DNA from: Plenodomus lindquistii
Taxonomy: Eukaryota; Ascomycota; Dothideomycetes; Pleosporales; Leptosphaeriaceae
Assembly (NCBI GenBank): GCA_025504975.1
Contig: JANUWI010000016.1
Coordinates: 62,001-126,000 of the forward strand
DNA: 64,000 nt
Direction of reading: 5' to 3'
Part shown: in pieces, positions 45,887 to 58,758 of the stretch
Position numbering within the stretch: position 1 is the stretch's first letter
Layout of the letters: every line of letters starts with the position of its first letter
Made by a program: the position numbers and the translations under genes
The notes under the pieces: model-generated
What the model was told of the DNA's origin: nothing
Database searches by the model: none
The model's input: the letters and a program-made list of their open reading frames with translations, nothing else

Positions 45887-48775
45887 GATGAGTGAGGCAC
45901 GTGTTAAAGAAAATTGGACACTTCAAGATACAAGGCGAGGGTGTGCAAGCCACAAGACTTGAGCTTTGCCTGCTAAGGGCGAAAGGGTTGCAATGAATGA
46001 CTGAGAGGGCGTGATAATCTACTGAGGCAAGAAAGAGGACCTCTTGAAGGATATAATATAGACAACAACTGTCCCACCTTGGAGCTCTTCATTGCCACGT
46101 ATTGCTATCGCGCTCGATGATGGTGGTAATGCAGCTGCATGCACGCGAGGACTGCGATGCTTCGTGAGAAGCATTTCCCACGACCATTCCGTACAACCAG
46201 GCCAAGATGAGACGGGAGTCAATTGGATGCTAGCTGGTGTCTCGAGAGCCCCGTTTGACGATTGGTGTAGCCGTTGACCGGAGCGAAGCCACCAGGCTGA
46301 GGGAGGGGTAAAGACTGTAAGCAGGCAGCAGGCCCACTTTACCGCGCGAACGCACGACAGCAGTGCTCTTCTGCCAGGTCTTGAGCCTCAATCATTCACC
46401 GGTCGTAGTTGGAGTACGCATACCACACGGCAAGTCCTTGAGGGGCTCACGAAAGCCTCGGATACCGCACCTTGGTTATGATGAACACGCGCATACGATA
46501 AGACTTCCTCGCGTTAAAAAGTAATTTCAGAACGTCCGGTGAGATCCTTCGATAACACGAGCAGATTCGCGTCCTGGTACTCGCGATTTTACCTTGGTGG
46601 TCGGCATGCAACCGTAGGAGGCAGAGACGACAATAGACGACGCTAGTGACCCCTCCCCAACCCACCTCTGCACCTCCACCCTCTTGCCTCGCGAGCAAGA
46701 AAAGAAGGCAAACGACTTTCTTGCGACTACCAAAAGCCACCGTGAATCGACGCACGATTCGGAATGAATGATCCGACTTTGAGTTTGCCTAGCATGCGGG
46801 TTGCGATACGAATGTTGTCGCACCTGACGCCCTTCCTAGTTGCCCTCTTCTAACAACAAGATTACCCCAGAGGTCCTTCAGTGACAGGTCATGGGTTGCA
46901 TGGCTCGTACACCACTCATTACGACGGCTTGGAAGCTCTAAAAGTCCTCTTCGGTCGCACAAAAAATCGTATCTTGTTTGTGCCTGAATAATTACGACCA
47001 CGTACAACCTGCTGCGCCCTGTTTGTCACCTCTTCAACAGTGGAGGACATTTACCATTTGTCTATGAATATTACATTGAAGCGTTCACAAGAAATGCGCG
47101 AAGGTCTGAGTAATCTGCAGAGCGGCCATAGTGCATCCGCTTGCGTTCGCAGCAACGATCCACTGCACATGTCAAATCACCGTCTACGTTAGTACAGAAG
47201 AGTCGACGTCCCTCTCCTACACAGTATGAAGCGTGCGAATCCTTCGCTGCGCACCCAATCGGTCATATCTCTTGCATTGACCGACGCACGCAGTTTTCTC
47301 TAAGGGCTGTCCGATTGAGGGCCACCGGTTCAAGGAGTCCCTTGGCCTGCATAGACGTGCATGAGTCGACGTGTCTTGTCAGATGATGGCAAAAAAGGTT
47401 CAGCCCTAAAGCTGTCATTCGCTATCAAACAGCCTCTCTGCAGGAGGACTCGATCTGATAGGTATGCAAGTTTTATCCTCCGCAATTGGCAGGAAATCCC
47501 AACCCGTTTCCTCGCACAAGATTGATAAGAGAGGGCAAGCCTCCACCGGACGGGACGTGCCGCCCTCTTACTCCATCGTCGTCCCGCACATGGTGGTCCT
47601 TCACCACGAGGACCCCGTTTCTGAACCGAGACTTCCGGCCATTTCCTCAGCTTGCTAGCCTCAGGCATGCCGACAAGCAGGCTGAGGACATCGATTTTGC
47701 CCCCTGTTTTCGATCGCCACTGGATGTCCAACACGCTTGGCCGTCTGCCTGATCGTCCTCTGATACACTGGTGTCACTACAATGCCAGGACCAAGACTTG
47801 GACTTTTTTTTTTCTGACCCGGTAGATTGGTACCCACGCTGTGTCAGTCTTATCAGCGGGAGGTCCTGACGCCTCTAGAGTTGACTCGGTAGAGCGAGCC
47901 GTACTATTCTTGACAAAATACGCACTCACGGCTGGGGAGGTCGCCCACGTGAACACTGCGGGAAGTCTAGTGGTAGCATTGGATGGTTTTGTCGGAGCCT
48001 GGTCCGCCCTCCGCGGTCCTTCACCGGCTTGCTTGCGTTGTGTGGAGAGAGTCTCACTATCCACGACGATCACACAACCTTCTGGAGATCATCATTACAT
48101 CAACTACATGCCAGCTCACATTTCCCAGCTGCAGTACCAGCTATCTGCACTACATGTAGTGGTGCTAATGACTTGGGATTGGTCTGGTAGATTTCTCCGA
48201 CGTAGAGCCTTATGTTACTCTTTCTTTGAGAGCAAAATACTAGCAGGCTGAAGGATTTGCTTTACCCCCTCCGTCGTCGTCAGCTCAGCCTGCAACACCG
48301 TACACTGTGTAACACATCATCGTACGCGATGAGCCTTGCTCGTCGTGCATATGATGCAAGGACGAGTAATCAAACATAGTGTACTGCACCTCCCCAAGTC
48401 AACCTTGCACGCCAGCCATTCACGTAACATTCCTCTCTTCTGCAGGATAGGTACAATTGCCCCATCTCCCGCCGCACACAGCATCAAAGTCCGCAACAGC
48501 ACTCTCGCACAGGCCCGACATTGAGCTCTCAAGAAGCCCTCGCTGTGCTCCATGAAACCCATCTCACCATGCCCCCACGACACGTACGTACCACATGCCA
48601 CCCAGCGCAGCCCGTGTCAGCCCGCGCCTGTCGCATCTTCTGGAACAACCTTGCACACAAGCCAAACACACTGGCCCACCAATTACTACAGTTTCGCGCA
48701 GAATCCTCATGTGGCCTCCCTCCAAGTACCCTTCTAATGCCCGCTTTAAACTTCTACCCTCCAACCTCACATACC

Positions 48776-48900
48776 CTCTTCCTCTTCCCATTCCCATTCC
48801 CCTTCCTCTTATCCCCTTACACCTCTCTCTATCCTCCCCTTCCCTATCCATCCTCCTCCCCCTACCACTCCTCCTCCTCCTCGTACCACTCCATCCCATA
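48776..48900 (+). repeat. Homopyrimidine tract
   Basis: About 125 bases almost only C and T on the plus strand, built from CCCATT, CCTCTT and TCCTCC words. About 200 bases further (49088-49170) the plus strand becomes almost only G and A. Such tracts can form triplex (H-) DNA and often lie in fungal core promoters or 3' flanks. Confidence 0.7.
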
Positions 48901-49372
48901 CAATCCGACTTCCTACTTTACATAACGTCCTCCATACTCTTTTCATGCTTGAATACGCATTTTTGTACTTCTAGGTAGAGAAACGGGGCCTTTGGAGGTG
49001 GGGAGACGTAAGGTTTGAACGGTAGAAGTGCGGGGTTATATAGGAGTATGGTATGGTAGAATAGGGTAGGGTGATATAGGGTTGAACGCAGAGGGGAGGG
49101 AGAGGGGGGGGGGGGGGGAAGGAAGAAAAGGAAGAGAGGAATGAAAAGGGGGAGGGGGAGGGGGAATGTGAAGATGTAGGATAGTATAACACAGATAATA
49201 CACAGTTTGTTACTTGTATTCACCCATCCCACCCCTCGAGATCTTCATCTTACGTGCCTTTACCACGCAACCACCCACTTCACTTCACTTCAACTCCAAA
49301 CTCAAACACCACACAACGATAAATCACAGAACGTAATATATAATAAAATTTCTTCTTACAAAAAAAAACGCA

Positions 49373-49395
49373 CCCCCCCAAAAGGGGGGGGGGGG
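49373..49395. repeat. C7-A4-G12 palindrome
   Basis: Seven C, four A and twelve G in a row, preceded by A9. The C and G arms can pair into a hairpin with an AAAA loop. It lies about 500 bases downstream of the LCB2 stop codon. Confidence 0.8.
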
Positions 49396-49897
49396 ACAGC
49401 GAGGGTATGAATATTCATATAATACATTAAGATATGAGTTGTTTAGCCAGAAAAAAGGCCAAAGACATGAGGGAGAAAAAATGAGACCACACCCCCCGGC
49501 CCTTTGGTGGCACGTGTGTGATGAGGGTGTGAGAATGCCACGCCTGCGGGAACGAGAAAGGATATGATGCTCGAGATGCGAGTATAGGCGATGGGGGAGA
49601 AGATGGTGTTGGTTGGTCGGTATGTAATGGTGTCGGAGTGAGGCAATGAGGAGGCGTCCAGGGCAAAGGGCGGGAAACGCCATGATGCATCCACAATCGT
49701 CCTTCATGCAGCAGAGCATGCCTGTCTCAGGACGCCCATCTACGCAGACGTGAGGCAGTTGTACCACCCACACGTCCCGCGGACATCGTCCTTTGACACC
49801 CCCCAGCCTGCGCTCGCCTCACTTTCATTACCATTACCACCCGTGGACACTGTCCTCCACCAGCCACGTGACAGATCCAAAACGCCCATCAATCTCA

Positions 49898-51910
49898 TCA
49901 CGTAAGCAAACCCTGCACATCGTCTACACCCCTCCGCAACACGTCCTCGAGCTTCCACCGCGGCGGCTTAGCAATCTTCTCTGCCTCACTCCCCAAACTG
50001 CTCATCTTGAGCTTCTCAACCTCCTCTGGTTCCCGTCCTCCCGCAACACCCGAGCTGAATTTCAACTGCAGCAAATCGCCAACCTGGTCGCACGCGGCGA
50101 GCATACGGTCCAAGTCGTCCTTTGTGTGCGCTGCGGAGACGCAGAAGCGCGCGCGGGATGAAACGAGAGGTGTGGCGGGGTATCCAACGACGACGACGGA
50201 GATTTTGCGCTTGAGCATTTCGTGGCTGAAGGCGGGCATTTTGGCGGGGTTGTACAGCATGACAGGGATAATGGGCGAGTCGTCGTGGCCGTAGACAATG
50301 AAGCCTAGACGCTTCAAGCCCAAGCGGAGGTAGCGCGAGTTAAAGCATAGACGTTGGAGACGTTCTTCACCCTGGCCAGGAACGATGCTGCCATCGATGA
50401 TGCGGAGGGCGGAGGAAATTTGCTGGAGGACTGGAGGAGCGGGCGATTCAGCGAAGAGCATGGCGGCATTGGCGGTGCGCAGCTTGTCAATGATGGATTT
50501 CTCAGCAGCAATGTAGCCGCCGTTTGCGCCAAAGGATTTGGTGAGCGTGCCCATGAGGATGTCGACTTCAGCGGGATCAATGCCAAAGTAGTCGCAGACG
50601 CCGCGGCCGCGAGGGCCGACACCGCCGACAGAGTGGGCTTCGTCGACGAACAGGTTGAACTTGTACTTCTTCTTGAGCGCAATGATGCCGGGGAGATTGC
50701 ACATTGTGCCTTCCATGGAGTAAAGACCCTCGACTGCGACGAGAATCTTCTTCCAGGGACGGTGTGTACGGGGTTGACCTTGAGAAATGGCTTCACGGAG
50801 CTTGCGCTCGAGATTGCGCATGTCGTTGTGCTTGAACATTGTGACCATGGCGCCTGAAAGACGGGCACCGAAGCGGATGGAGGAGTGGTTGAGTTCGTCA
50901 GAGATCATAAGACAGCCCTTACCAACAATGGTAGGGAACGTGGTAGCGTTCGTGACGAAACCCATGGAAAAGACCATAGAAGCTGGCTTGCCGACGAACT
51001 TGGCAATCAGATCCTCGACCTCGACGGTGAGCTCAGAGGTACCGCTGTCGGATCGGGGACTAGCCATTGAGATTCCGTATTTCCTGATAGCAGCCTCCGC
51101 AGCGTCAGCACAAGGACCTTCAGACTGGGCGAATCCGAGGTAGTTGTAGGAGCTCATGTTCAATGTCTCAGTGGTCGTTCCCAGCATCTTGAATGTGTTG
51201 TTTCCGTCGTCTGATTTACGGTCAAGTACAGTGATGAATCGTCCAGGGACACCAGTGGTCGGCCGTGAAAAGCAGTCGTTGATCCTCATCTTGAGGCGGC
51301 GTGTGTAAAAGTTGTCAAAGTCGCTGTTCAGGGGCGCATATCCATCCTTCTCCTGCAAATGGCTATAGTGCTGCTTTCTGAAGCGCTTGCCAAAGAAGTC
51401 GCGGACATGTCCGAATACTATTAAGACTAGGTAGCTGATGTATGTGGTGAAGAGGAAGTAATACGGCGGCTCGTCCTCGATTGGGTCGCCAAACTCGCCC
51501 TCGAATTGACTCGTGTAGCGGTGCTTTTGTGAGCCGAGAGGACCAAACTGTGCGTGTTGTCGTGCGAGGCGGCGTTGCTCTTCTGGCGTGGGAGGTTGGA
51601 ATAGCGTCTTGGGCTCCGTGGGCATCTTCTCACCAGTGGCCGTAGTCAGGCTAATTGAGGGCAGGGCCAGAGACGACGAGTTGATTTGCTGTGGTGAGGG
51701 CGAATTGAGGAGAGCTTGTTGTTGGGCGACAAAGGCCTCGCGCATGAGCGCAGCGTCGGTGCGGGCCTTGGGTGAGCCGCCGAACAGCGAGGTGATCTTG
51801 TTGCTCTTGGCGAAGGAGGCCCGGCGCACAGGCTCGCGCTTCTCGCTGAGGGTGTCGGAGGGAGGGGTAGGGGTGGACGTCGCGAACGGGTTGAAGCTTC
51901 GAGCAGGCAT
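49898..51910 (-). CDS. LCB2: Serine palmitoyltransferase catalytic subunit LCB2
   Basis: An intronless frame; the first ATG is at 51910 and gives 670 residues, although the frame stays open 12 codons further up. A ~150-residue disordered N-tail precedes one membrane segment (FLFTTYISYLVLIVFGHV, about 151-168). The rest is an alpha-oxoamine synthase fold of PLP fold type I: substrate region MSSYNYLGFA, ISDELNHSSIR, DEAHSVGGVG and the PLP lysine in GTLTKSFGANGGYI (about residue 458). With LCB1 in the endoplasmic reticulum it condenses serine and palmitoyl-CoA, the first and rate-limiting step of sphingolipid synthesis. It is longer than yeast Lcb2 (561) because of the N-tail. Identity is certain; the exact start is not. 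Confidence 0.95.
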   Translation of the reverse strand: MPARSFNPFATSTPTPPSDTLSEKREPVRRASFAKSNKITSLFGGSPKARTDAALMREAFVAQQQALLNSPSPQQINSSSLALPSISLTTATGEKMPTEPKTLFQPPTPEEQRRLARQHAQFGPLGSQKHRYTSQFEGEFGDPIEDEPPYYFLFTTYISYLVLIVFGHVRDFFGKRFRKQHYSHLQEKDGYAPLNSDFDNFYTRRLKMRINDCFSRPTTGVPGRFITVLDRKSDDGNNTFKMLGTTTETLNMSSYNYLGFAQSEGPCADAAEAAIRKYGISMASPRSDSGTSELTVEVEDLIAKFVGKPASMVFSMGFVTNATTFPTIVGKGCLMISDELNHSSIRFGARLSGAMVTMFKHNDMRNLERKLREAISQGQPRTHRPWKKILVAVEGLYSMEGTMCNLPGIIALKKKYKFNLFVDEAHSVGGVGPRGRGVCDYFGIDPAEVDILMGTLTKSFGANGGYIAAEKSIIDKLRTANAAMLFAESPAPPVLQQISSALRIIDGSIVPGQGEERLQRLCFNSRYLRLGLKRLGFIVYGHDDSPIIPVMLYNPAKMPAFSHEMLKRKISVVVVGYPATPLVSSRARFCVSAAHTKDDLDRMLAACDQVGDLLQLKFSSGVAGGREPEEVEKLKMSSLGSEAEKIAKPPRWKLEDVLRRGVDDVQGLLT

Positions 51911-53610
51911 CGCAGCAGTGGCTCTGGGGACTGGCGGGTTGGCCAAAGAGTGCTGTGTGGGAAGGGTGGAAGGCCGGCGTGGAAATTATTGCAAGAATTA
52001 TTATGGCTAGTGACAAAGGGGCGATCAGCAGGCGACTCGAGGGCGCAGGGCAGTAGAGTATTAATTGGCGGTATTGGGGGGGCAGGAATTAGAGTACGAG
52101 GCAGCTGGGAACAAGACTGGAGCTCTGCCTGAGGGCAGACGAGAAGATAGTGAATGTAGGTATGTTATGCCGGGGAGGGCCGGGTGGTGTGCAGGAGCTC
52201 TCGATGGTTCTTGGGATTGGCAGCCACCAGCGGGAGCCGGCGGACGCTTTGCTCAAGCTAGGGAAAATCCACCTACGTTGACGATTTGATGATTTGATGG
52301 CGCCACACAATAATGCTGCAATAATGTCCTGTTGAGTTGAAGAGTTGACCGGCGTGGATGTGCTCGTGGGTTGACTGTGCAGTGGTGGTGGTTGTTGTTG
52401 TTGCGGTGGCGGTGCACGTCGTACTCGTACTCGTCGTACCCCAAAGAAAGAGTGGCCAAGCGCCGAGCAAGTCGAGTGCAGTGCAGCGGTCGTGGTGACG
52501 TCGGGCGCAGCTGGTCTTCGCAAACGGTCCGGGGAAGAACCAAGAGCGACGGCGACAATGGCTCACTGGACAAGACAAGCTGGAGAAGCGCAGGTGCAGG
52601 AGAGAGACACGCTCGCGACCCTTATCACAGCTGTCAGTCTGCGTCGGGCCATTCAACCAGGGGCACCTCGCTGTGCTCACGCCTCAGGAGCGCACGAAAA
52701 AGGCTGCAGGCACTGGTTGGCCCGCTGAAATGAGAGCCCCGTTCTCCCGTTGCACGCTTCGCCCAACCGAGCTGCAAGTCAGGGGCACTTTTGATGCCGA
52801 TCGCAAGCCTTGCCAAAAGGCCCACCGCGCATTCTCGACCCTCCGCCTCGATTTGCCCGCGCCGTTGCGATCAAAGCCAGACTCCTGCACGTCATCTTGA
52901 CTTTGACTTTGACTTTGCAGAGCGGCCAGACTTTTTTCGCTCACCGTCTTGACTGTGCTGCTTGCTTGCCATCAGCGATCCAACGCTGCTTGGCATAAGC
53001 GGTGCAGCAACACTGCAGCCCACAGGTCACAGGTCACACACCCGCAGCTAGAACAGGCCATGATCGCATCCATGGCATGTCTTGTACTCGCTGCTTGGGG
53101 AATTGATGTTCTTCCGACGCCATCCGGCCTTTCAAAAAGGGTGCGCTCCTCGCCCTCTGTACCTGCGACTTGGGGCTGCCCATCGGCCGGTCGCTCACAT
53201 GTGATTGTCGCAGCTGTGATGCGAGATGACGGCGAGACGCCACAGAGGGTACCCGTTGAGTCGCAGATTGTGAGGGCATTTCCACGGGCGTGCCTGATTG
53301 GATACTCGCATGGCCCAACTTAATTCCACCGCCATTGAAAATTTGGAAAAAAAAAATTACTTCTGTGACATTCATTTCGACGATTGTATTGCGCCGTTGC
53401 AAGGTGACTGGATGATAATTTAGGCCCAGAAATTGCGATGAGCTCGTGTTGTCGTTACATGCCGATGTTCATCGCAATCTACCAATACTCTAGTCGAGGG
53501 TTATAAGGGCTCGACGAGTCCCCCTCCTCTCCTCTCTCCCTCCCCCCACAAGTTCACCCCCCCGTCCCTCACTCTCACTCAAAGTCATCACGTCAACTCG
53601 GCAGCATTCG

Positions 53611-53643
<33 letters not shown>

Positions 53644-54384
53644 ACAATATAACTATGTTGTTACTGACTCTGCCGCAGCAGGCAGGCAGACAGGTGAACG
53701 TTATATGAAAATCCCAGAAAAGCTACACTTAGCACGCACAGCGGCTACATCATCCACAGAACCCCCGCAGCAGGATTATCTCAAAAATAGGTACCCTCCA
53801 CCTAACCGAAGATGATCCCATCGCTTTCGCAACAAATGAAAAAAGCCCAGTCCGCAAACAACAAAGAAAAAAGAATCAACAGCAAGAAAGATAACATGAT
53901 CAGACGACAGGCTACATAGGCCGTGTCGACTTCAGCACCCTGCGGTCAAACGCCCACTAGGGTGGCGGCGCAGGTTCCACCAGTCCGCCTTTTCTGTGTG
54001 GTAAGAATGTGTGACTCCTCCAAATCCTTTGCAACGCCATGAAGTAAACAGCCAGTCCCGGGATGGTGGTCGTTTAATGTGCGTTACGAAAAGAACGTGG
54101 TTGGATAGTGGGTGGAGTATGGCGCTCCTGTCAATGACGAGGAGGCCTGGATGATGAGCATGCAATATGTGCAACGGTCTGAACCAATATGTGGAGATTG
54201 AAGAAGCCGGCGCCATACATGTGCGCGCAGTGGCAAGGAGAAAGCGCAGCAGTCGTACGATGCTGTTTCAAGACCGGGTTCCTGCGCACCTAGCGCCCTT
54301 TGTCGGACGTGGCGACAAGTGGGTATAAGAGTACGCAAAAGAACAAAGTGACTTAGAGGACATGAGAATCAAGGCTGGCGCCAT
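51911..54384. other. Intergenic between LCB2 and the homeobox gene
   Basis: About 2.5 kb. The left part is the LCB2 promoter and leader; the right part is the homeobox 3' flank. It includes a (TTGA)n array at 53611-53641 and a C/T-rich patch at about 53520-53570. Open frames at 52089-53400 overlap on both strands without family content. Confidence 0.55.
53611..53641. repeat. (TTGA)n tetranucleotide repeat
   Basis: Seven to eight perfect TTGA units in an intergenic region. Confidence 0.9.
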
Positions 54385-56219
54385 TTACATCTGGTGATGC
54401 TCAGGTGACAAGCTTGACGGGTCCATCGTGCCGAAAGACACCAAGTTCTGCATGTCCAAGTCATCAACGTTCTCATCGAGCATAGGTGATCGGAAGGGCA
54501 TGTTGAGCGACTGTTTTGCATACATGTCTGTCATATGCAGAGCCTCCTCTGACATGCCGTTGTCGTGCGACATTGGGTAGACATCGGCGTGGGTATCACG
54601 ACCGAATGGGGGTGATTGATTGGCAATAATAGGGTCAGAGTGGTTCATGGCAGGCATAGGCGAGTGCGATGCACCAGTGTGAGGTGGCGGGCCCATGGGA
54701 GTGTGGACATATGGTGGGATATTGTATTGGCCAAAGTTTGACGCGGGGATGTTGTCGTTAGACGGGCCAGTAGTATAGAAAGCGGGTGTTCCATAGTCAG
54801 ATGGTGAGTTGGCAGTTGTGGCCGACATGGGATACTGGCGGTAGTCCATTCCGTACCCTGCAGAGGTATCGATGCTGAGATGTGGTCCGATGGGACCGGA
54901 AGCACTCTGGGGGATGGGTGCGTAGATGTCTGGGTTCGCGATGTACGGCGAGGGCTCCGGTTGGATGAGGAAGGAAGGCATGGGGTTGCGAAGCATGGAA
55001 AAGTCAATGGCAACAGGTACTGAGCGACTTCGCTGGCGCTTGTGACCGCGTGGTGGGAAGGGGCCAGGCGCAAGGTGCGTTGACTCGTGGAACATGTTCA
55101 TGTGCGGATGTACAAGGTGGTTGGGTTGTGATGCGGGTCGGTGATTGATAGGTGAAACCGGTGCCGAGTGGGCGATGGCATTAGGGTCGTACATGTTGTG
55201 TCGGTTCTGAAACGACTCCAATGAGACGAGTTTCGCCAGTTGACCGCTCAGAACCTTTGGGTGACCACCCAAGTGGTGTACCATGATATTTGATGCCTGC
55301 TGGTCCTCGGTGAAGTCGCCGCATTGGAAGAACCCGCCGGAGCCAGAAGAGTCCATGAAGAAGTTTGGTGGCCTGTTGAGTTCGACAATCAGACCACCGG
55401 GGCGTTGTGATGCTCCTTCCGCGTTGGCGGTCATGTCGCCGTTCTCTAGGCTGATGTTTTTGATGTATGAGAATGGGTACTCAATCTTGTATCCCGCAGA
55501 GTCGTTGTTGATGTAGTAGGTGATGCAACACTTCTCAGGCGAGTAAAAGACAACAAGATCCATGGCGCTTTGTCCGACCCGCCTCCAGCTTCCGACGCTC
55601 AATGAGCGAACAGCAAAGTGGTGAATGACTAGGGGTTGTTAGCATCAGCGTGAAGCATCCAAGTCAGGTGATGGACTGTGACTTACCGACTTTTGAAGAG
55701 TTTGTATCAGTGTTGAGGAGCATGCCACTACCGTATGGCATACCACCGGCACGGCCAAGAAAATTTGTTCCGATCGACTTGCCAGACTCCATAGCCTGCA
55801 GAGCAAGGTATCGTCGCATCGATTCTGGGATGTCATTGCAGTCATCGCCGTTCTCAATGCTCTTCTTGGCAATGTTCTTGATCTTTGCCCGTCTGTAGAC
55901 ATGTTAGTGTTGGGACTTGCTGTGGGGCAGTCTCGGCTTACCTGTTCTGAAACCAAATTTGGACGGAGCGCTCGGTCATGTTGATTTCCGATGCAATTCG
56001 TTCGCGGGTAGCAGCTGTAGGTGTGGGATTCTTGTTGAACTCGACCTCGAGGGTGACTAGTTGGTCTTGAGTGGCGCGCTGCCTCTTTTGGTTTCTCTGC
56101 TGCTGGGTGAGAGTGCTTTTGCGTGGGGGTCGGCGGGCAGCGGAGCTCTGTCCTGGGGTGGTGGACTGGGCTGGGGGTGAGGGAGTGGGCGACATCATGG
56201 AGTCGTCTGGAGTTTGCAT
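54385..56219 (-). CDS. Homeobox transcription factor with conserved C-terminal domain
   Basis: Three exons, 56219-55942, 55892-55687 and 55628-54385, give 575 residues from the ATG at 56219. The N-tail is Pro/Ser-rich. The homeodomain (~30-95) runs from RNQKRQRATQDQL through EFNKNPTPTAATRERIA to the recognition helix VQIWFQNRRAKIKN; the first intron splits the codon of the second Arg in QNRR. Exon 2 continues with the linker and a Gly-rich segment. The start of exon 3 holds a second compact domain (VVIHHFAVRSLSVGSW, LVVFYSPEKCCITYYINND, IEYPFSYIKNI), which in my recollection recurs in one fungal homeobox group (hbx1/HOX-type developmental regulators). The rest is Pro/Ser/His-rich. It is a nuclear DNA-binding regulator; a role in conidiation is inference from the group. 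The N-terminal 56220-56381 frame is also open but lacks an ATG. Confidence 0.92.
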
Positions 56220-58758
56220 AATGGGTGGTTGGTGGTTGGTGGTTGGGTGGGTGAGGGTTGAAGAGGGTGGTGGAGGTCGGCGGATGGGACTTGTTCGTGT
56301 AGAGCAGGTGAGACGAGTCGAGGGTGTAGTCAAGCTAGGTGCCTCTGTCTGTTGGTGGTCGTAAGACGTCGTGAGAAGCAAGAGTCCGGCAATTGTGGGT
56401 GGGTGGGGAAGGTATTGACGCTTAGCAGGGCTTTCGGTGTTATTCTGGTTAAGATTTGGCGAGCTGTCGAGGGTCGAGACAGCGTCCAGGCGCGTGCGTA
56501 GCGGTCAAAGAAAGAAGCTGCTGGCCGGGGAGCAGGATATCAAGGTGAATCGTCCGATAGCGATTCCGAGTCAAGAAGGAATGAATTGGGCGAGGGGGGG
56601 TTTGGCAATGAATGGACAGGCGAGAGCCCAAAGGACGGGGAGGGGAGAAAGGAACGTGGGCAAAGGCTGAAAGGAGTGGCAGCACTTCGCAGAAGTCGAC
56701 AGAGAAAGAGACGGTGATGGGCGCACACCAACAAAACGGGGTGAAGATGCGATATCCGAACAGACAGACCAGACGGCGAGGGTACTGTAGATGAGCAACG
56801 ACCGTGGGGAGCAAAAGGGGAGATTAACATTGGAAGGAAGGAGCGCGCGCCAGGACGCCATGCCCGATACGGACGCCTGCCGCTCCACCAAGTATAGACC
56901 CACCAGCGCGCACGGCCGCCCGTTTGCCCACGACAGCCCAGCCTAGCCGCGACCATGGCAAGCCTGTGCCTGTAGGCTGTGACTGTCCAGTGTCGCCGCC
57001 GTGGGCTCTCACACGCTGTCTGCGAGCATGCTCCTCCGCCCGGCATGGTTTCCGCCCGCCGCTCGTCGCTCGTCGCTCACGCTCACGCTGTCGAGGGAGC
57101 ACTGCACCCTGCACTCTGCACCTCTGCACCGCCCGTGTGTGCAGCCGTCCAGGGGAGCCCGCAGCTAAGGAGCCAGGCACGTCAGCGTCGAGCCACTCAC
57201 GGCCAGCAAGGCGACGAGGGCGGCACCTCTCCTTGCCCAGACGTGCAGAGGGCAATCCTTGCCGCAGCAGCAGATACCACAGCAGCCACGCCGCCGCCCT
57301 CCGCCCCCATGGCCGCCCATTGGCAGCAACCAAAACGTCCCCGTCATGGGCGTTTGAAGCCACCGAGTGCGCATCAAGATTGAAGACTGCTCGCTCAAGG
57401 GCTGCTGCTTGTTCGAGCAAGAGGCGGCGCGCTGCGGTATGGTACACGGTCCGCTTTAGCGCGTTGCGTCAGGGCCTCCCCCAAACAGCGCGCTCCACAC
57501 GACAGCAGGCGGCGCGCCGGTTGTCGTGTTTGAGTGCCCTGCATCTCTAGCAGTAGAGTAGCACAATGCCATGGACGTGCGAGCCCACACACAGGCCGCA
57601 GCCTGGCTGTTTTGATTCACAATGGCATGCGACGACGTCCACCCTCTTCCGGCTCTCCCTCTCGCTCCAGTCTGTACGCACCAGCGTCCTGGTCGGCGGT
57701 CAAGTCCGCGTTCAGTAATCGGCACCAGCGGCCACTGCTCACCCGTGTCGGCATTGTGAGGACCTCCCAAGTCGCTCCCCTCGTCGTGGATCGCTCGGGT
57801 CAGCCGAGAGCGAGAGCGATCAAACAGGCACGGGCACCGATGCTCGTCAGGATCACGTCCACGCCTGACACGTTGGTCTGACCCGACAAGTCGTGACTGC
57901 ACCAGTGCACCCTCATTCACACTCGCTCGATTTTGACTTTGCCCTTCGAGTCTTCGACATCTTTGACGTGTCCATTGTTCGGTAGCGACACAACTAGCTC
58001 GTCAGCCTTCCACTCGCCCTACGGCTATCAGCCGTCATACCGCCCACTTCCCTGCAAACCTGATTGCAAGGCTCGCGCCAGCCTGCCAGGCACATTCGTG
58101 TGAATGGTCAGCATGCTGTAAGCCGCCGACAGACTACCAAGAACCCGGGAACCACTCCCCACCAACGACACACACGGCACTTGCCGGAGATCTGCCTGAG
58201 CATTTACACCCGACAATTACATCTCCACAAACCCGCGCATGCAGGCGTTTGCCCGTGGGGATCCTGCTCATGGCCACGCACCAAGACTTCTTCAAGTGGC
58301 ACATTGTTACGAGTCGCGCCTCCGCATTGAGCAACTTCAAACACACCGGGCGGCATTGGGACCTCCAGTCATCATCCCCACAGACTGTTTCAGGTTACAC
58401 TATCCGGAAAGAAATTGCACCCATCTGCACCTTCGATGGCTAACAGAAACGCCAACCAGGATCAGACTGTCGTGACCTCTATGCGCATGGCTCGCAATCG
58501 TACAGATCGTGGGCCGGCCCCAACCCCACGTTTGGGACTATTTTGTTCTGGAAACATCTGCGACATGCATTGGGCTGTCGCTTTCATGACGCGTTGGAGG
58601 GGCTGAGAAGAAAAGATCAAATGACACTGACCTTTCCTGGGGCTAACGTTCCAGAGGCTGCCGATATGGCATCGACATTGACATTGATGTTCAACGACTG
58701 AACGCAATTTCGTTTCCATTGTGGCGGCTGATATTGCAAGGATCAAACATCGTATCGC
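56220..58758. other. Homeobox upstream region and spacer
   Basis: About 2.5 kb, GC-rich at 56800-57900, with no supported gene. Frames of 200 codons on both strands at 56824-57550 overlap each other and have Arg/Ala-rich GC composition. A long promoter and leader is plausible for a developmental regulator. The right end is the MDM10 3' flank. Confidence 0.5.

Larger units (their letters stand above)
45887..49897. other. 4-kb gene-poor region
   Basis: No frame with family content and no convincing splice chain on either strand. It holds the upstream region of the disordered-protein gene, the 3' flank of LCB2, a homopyrimidine tract (about 48776-48900), a G15 run near 49104-49118 in a purine-rich stretch, and a C7-A4-G12 palindrome. 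Frames up to 149 codons are present but look random. Confidence 0.5.

Noticed and set aside
56824..57550. 207- and 208-codon frames on opposite strands
   Set aside because: They are mutual shadows in GC-rich DNA with no family content or splice support.
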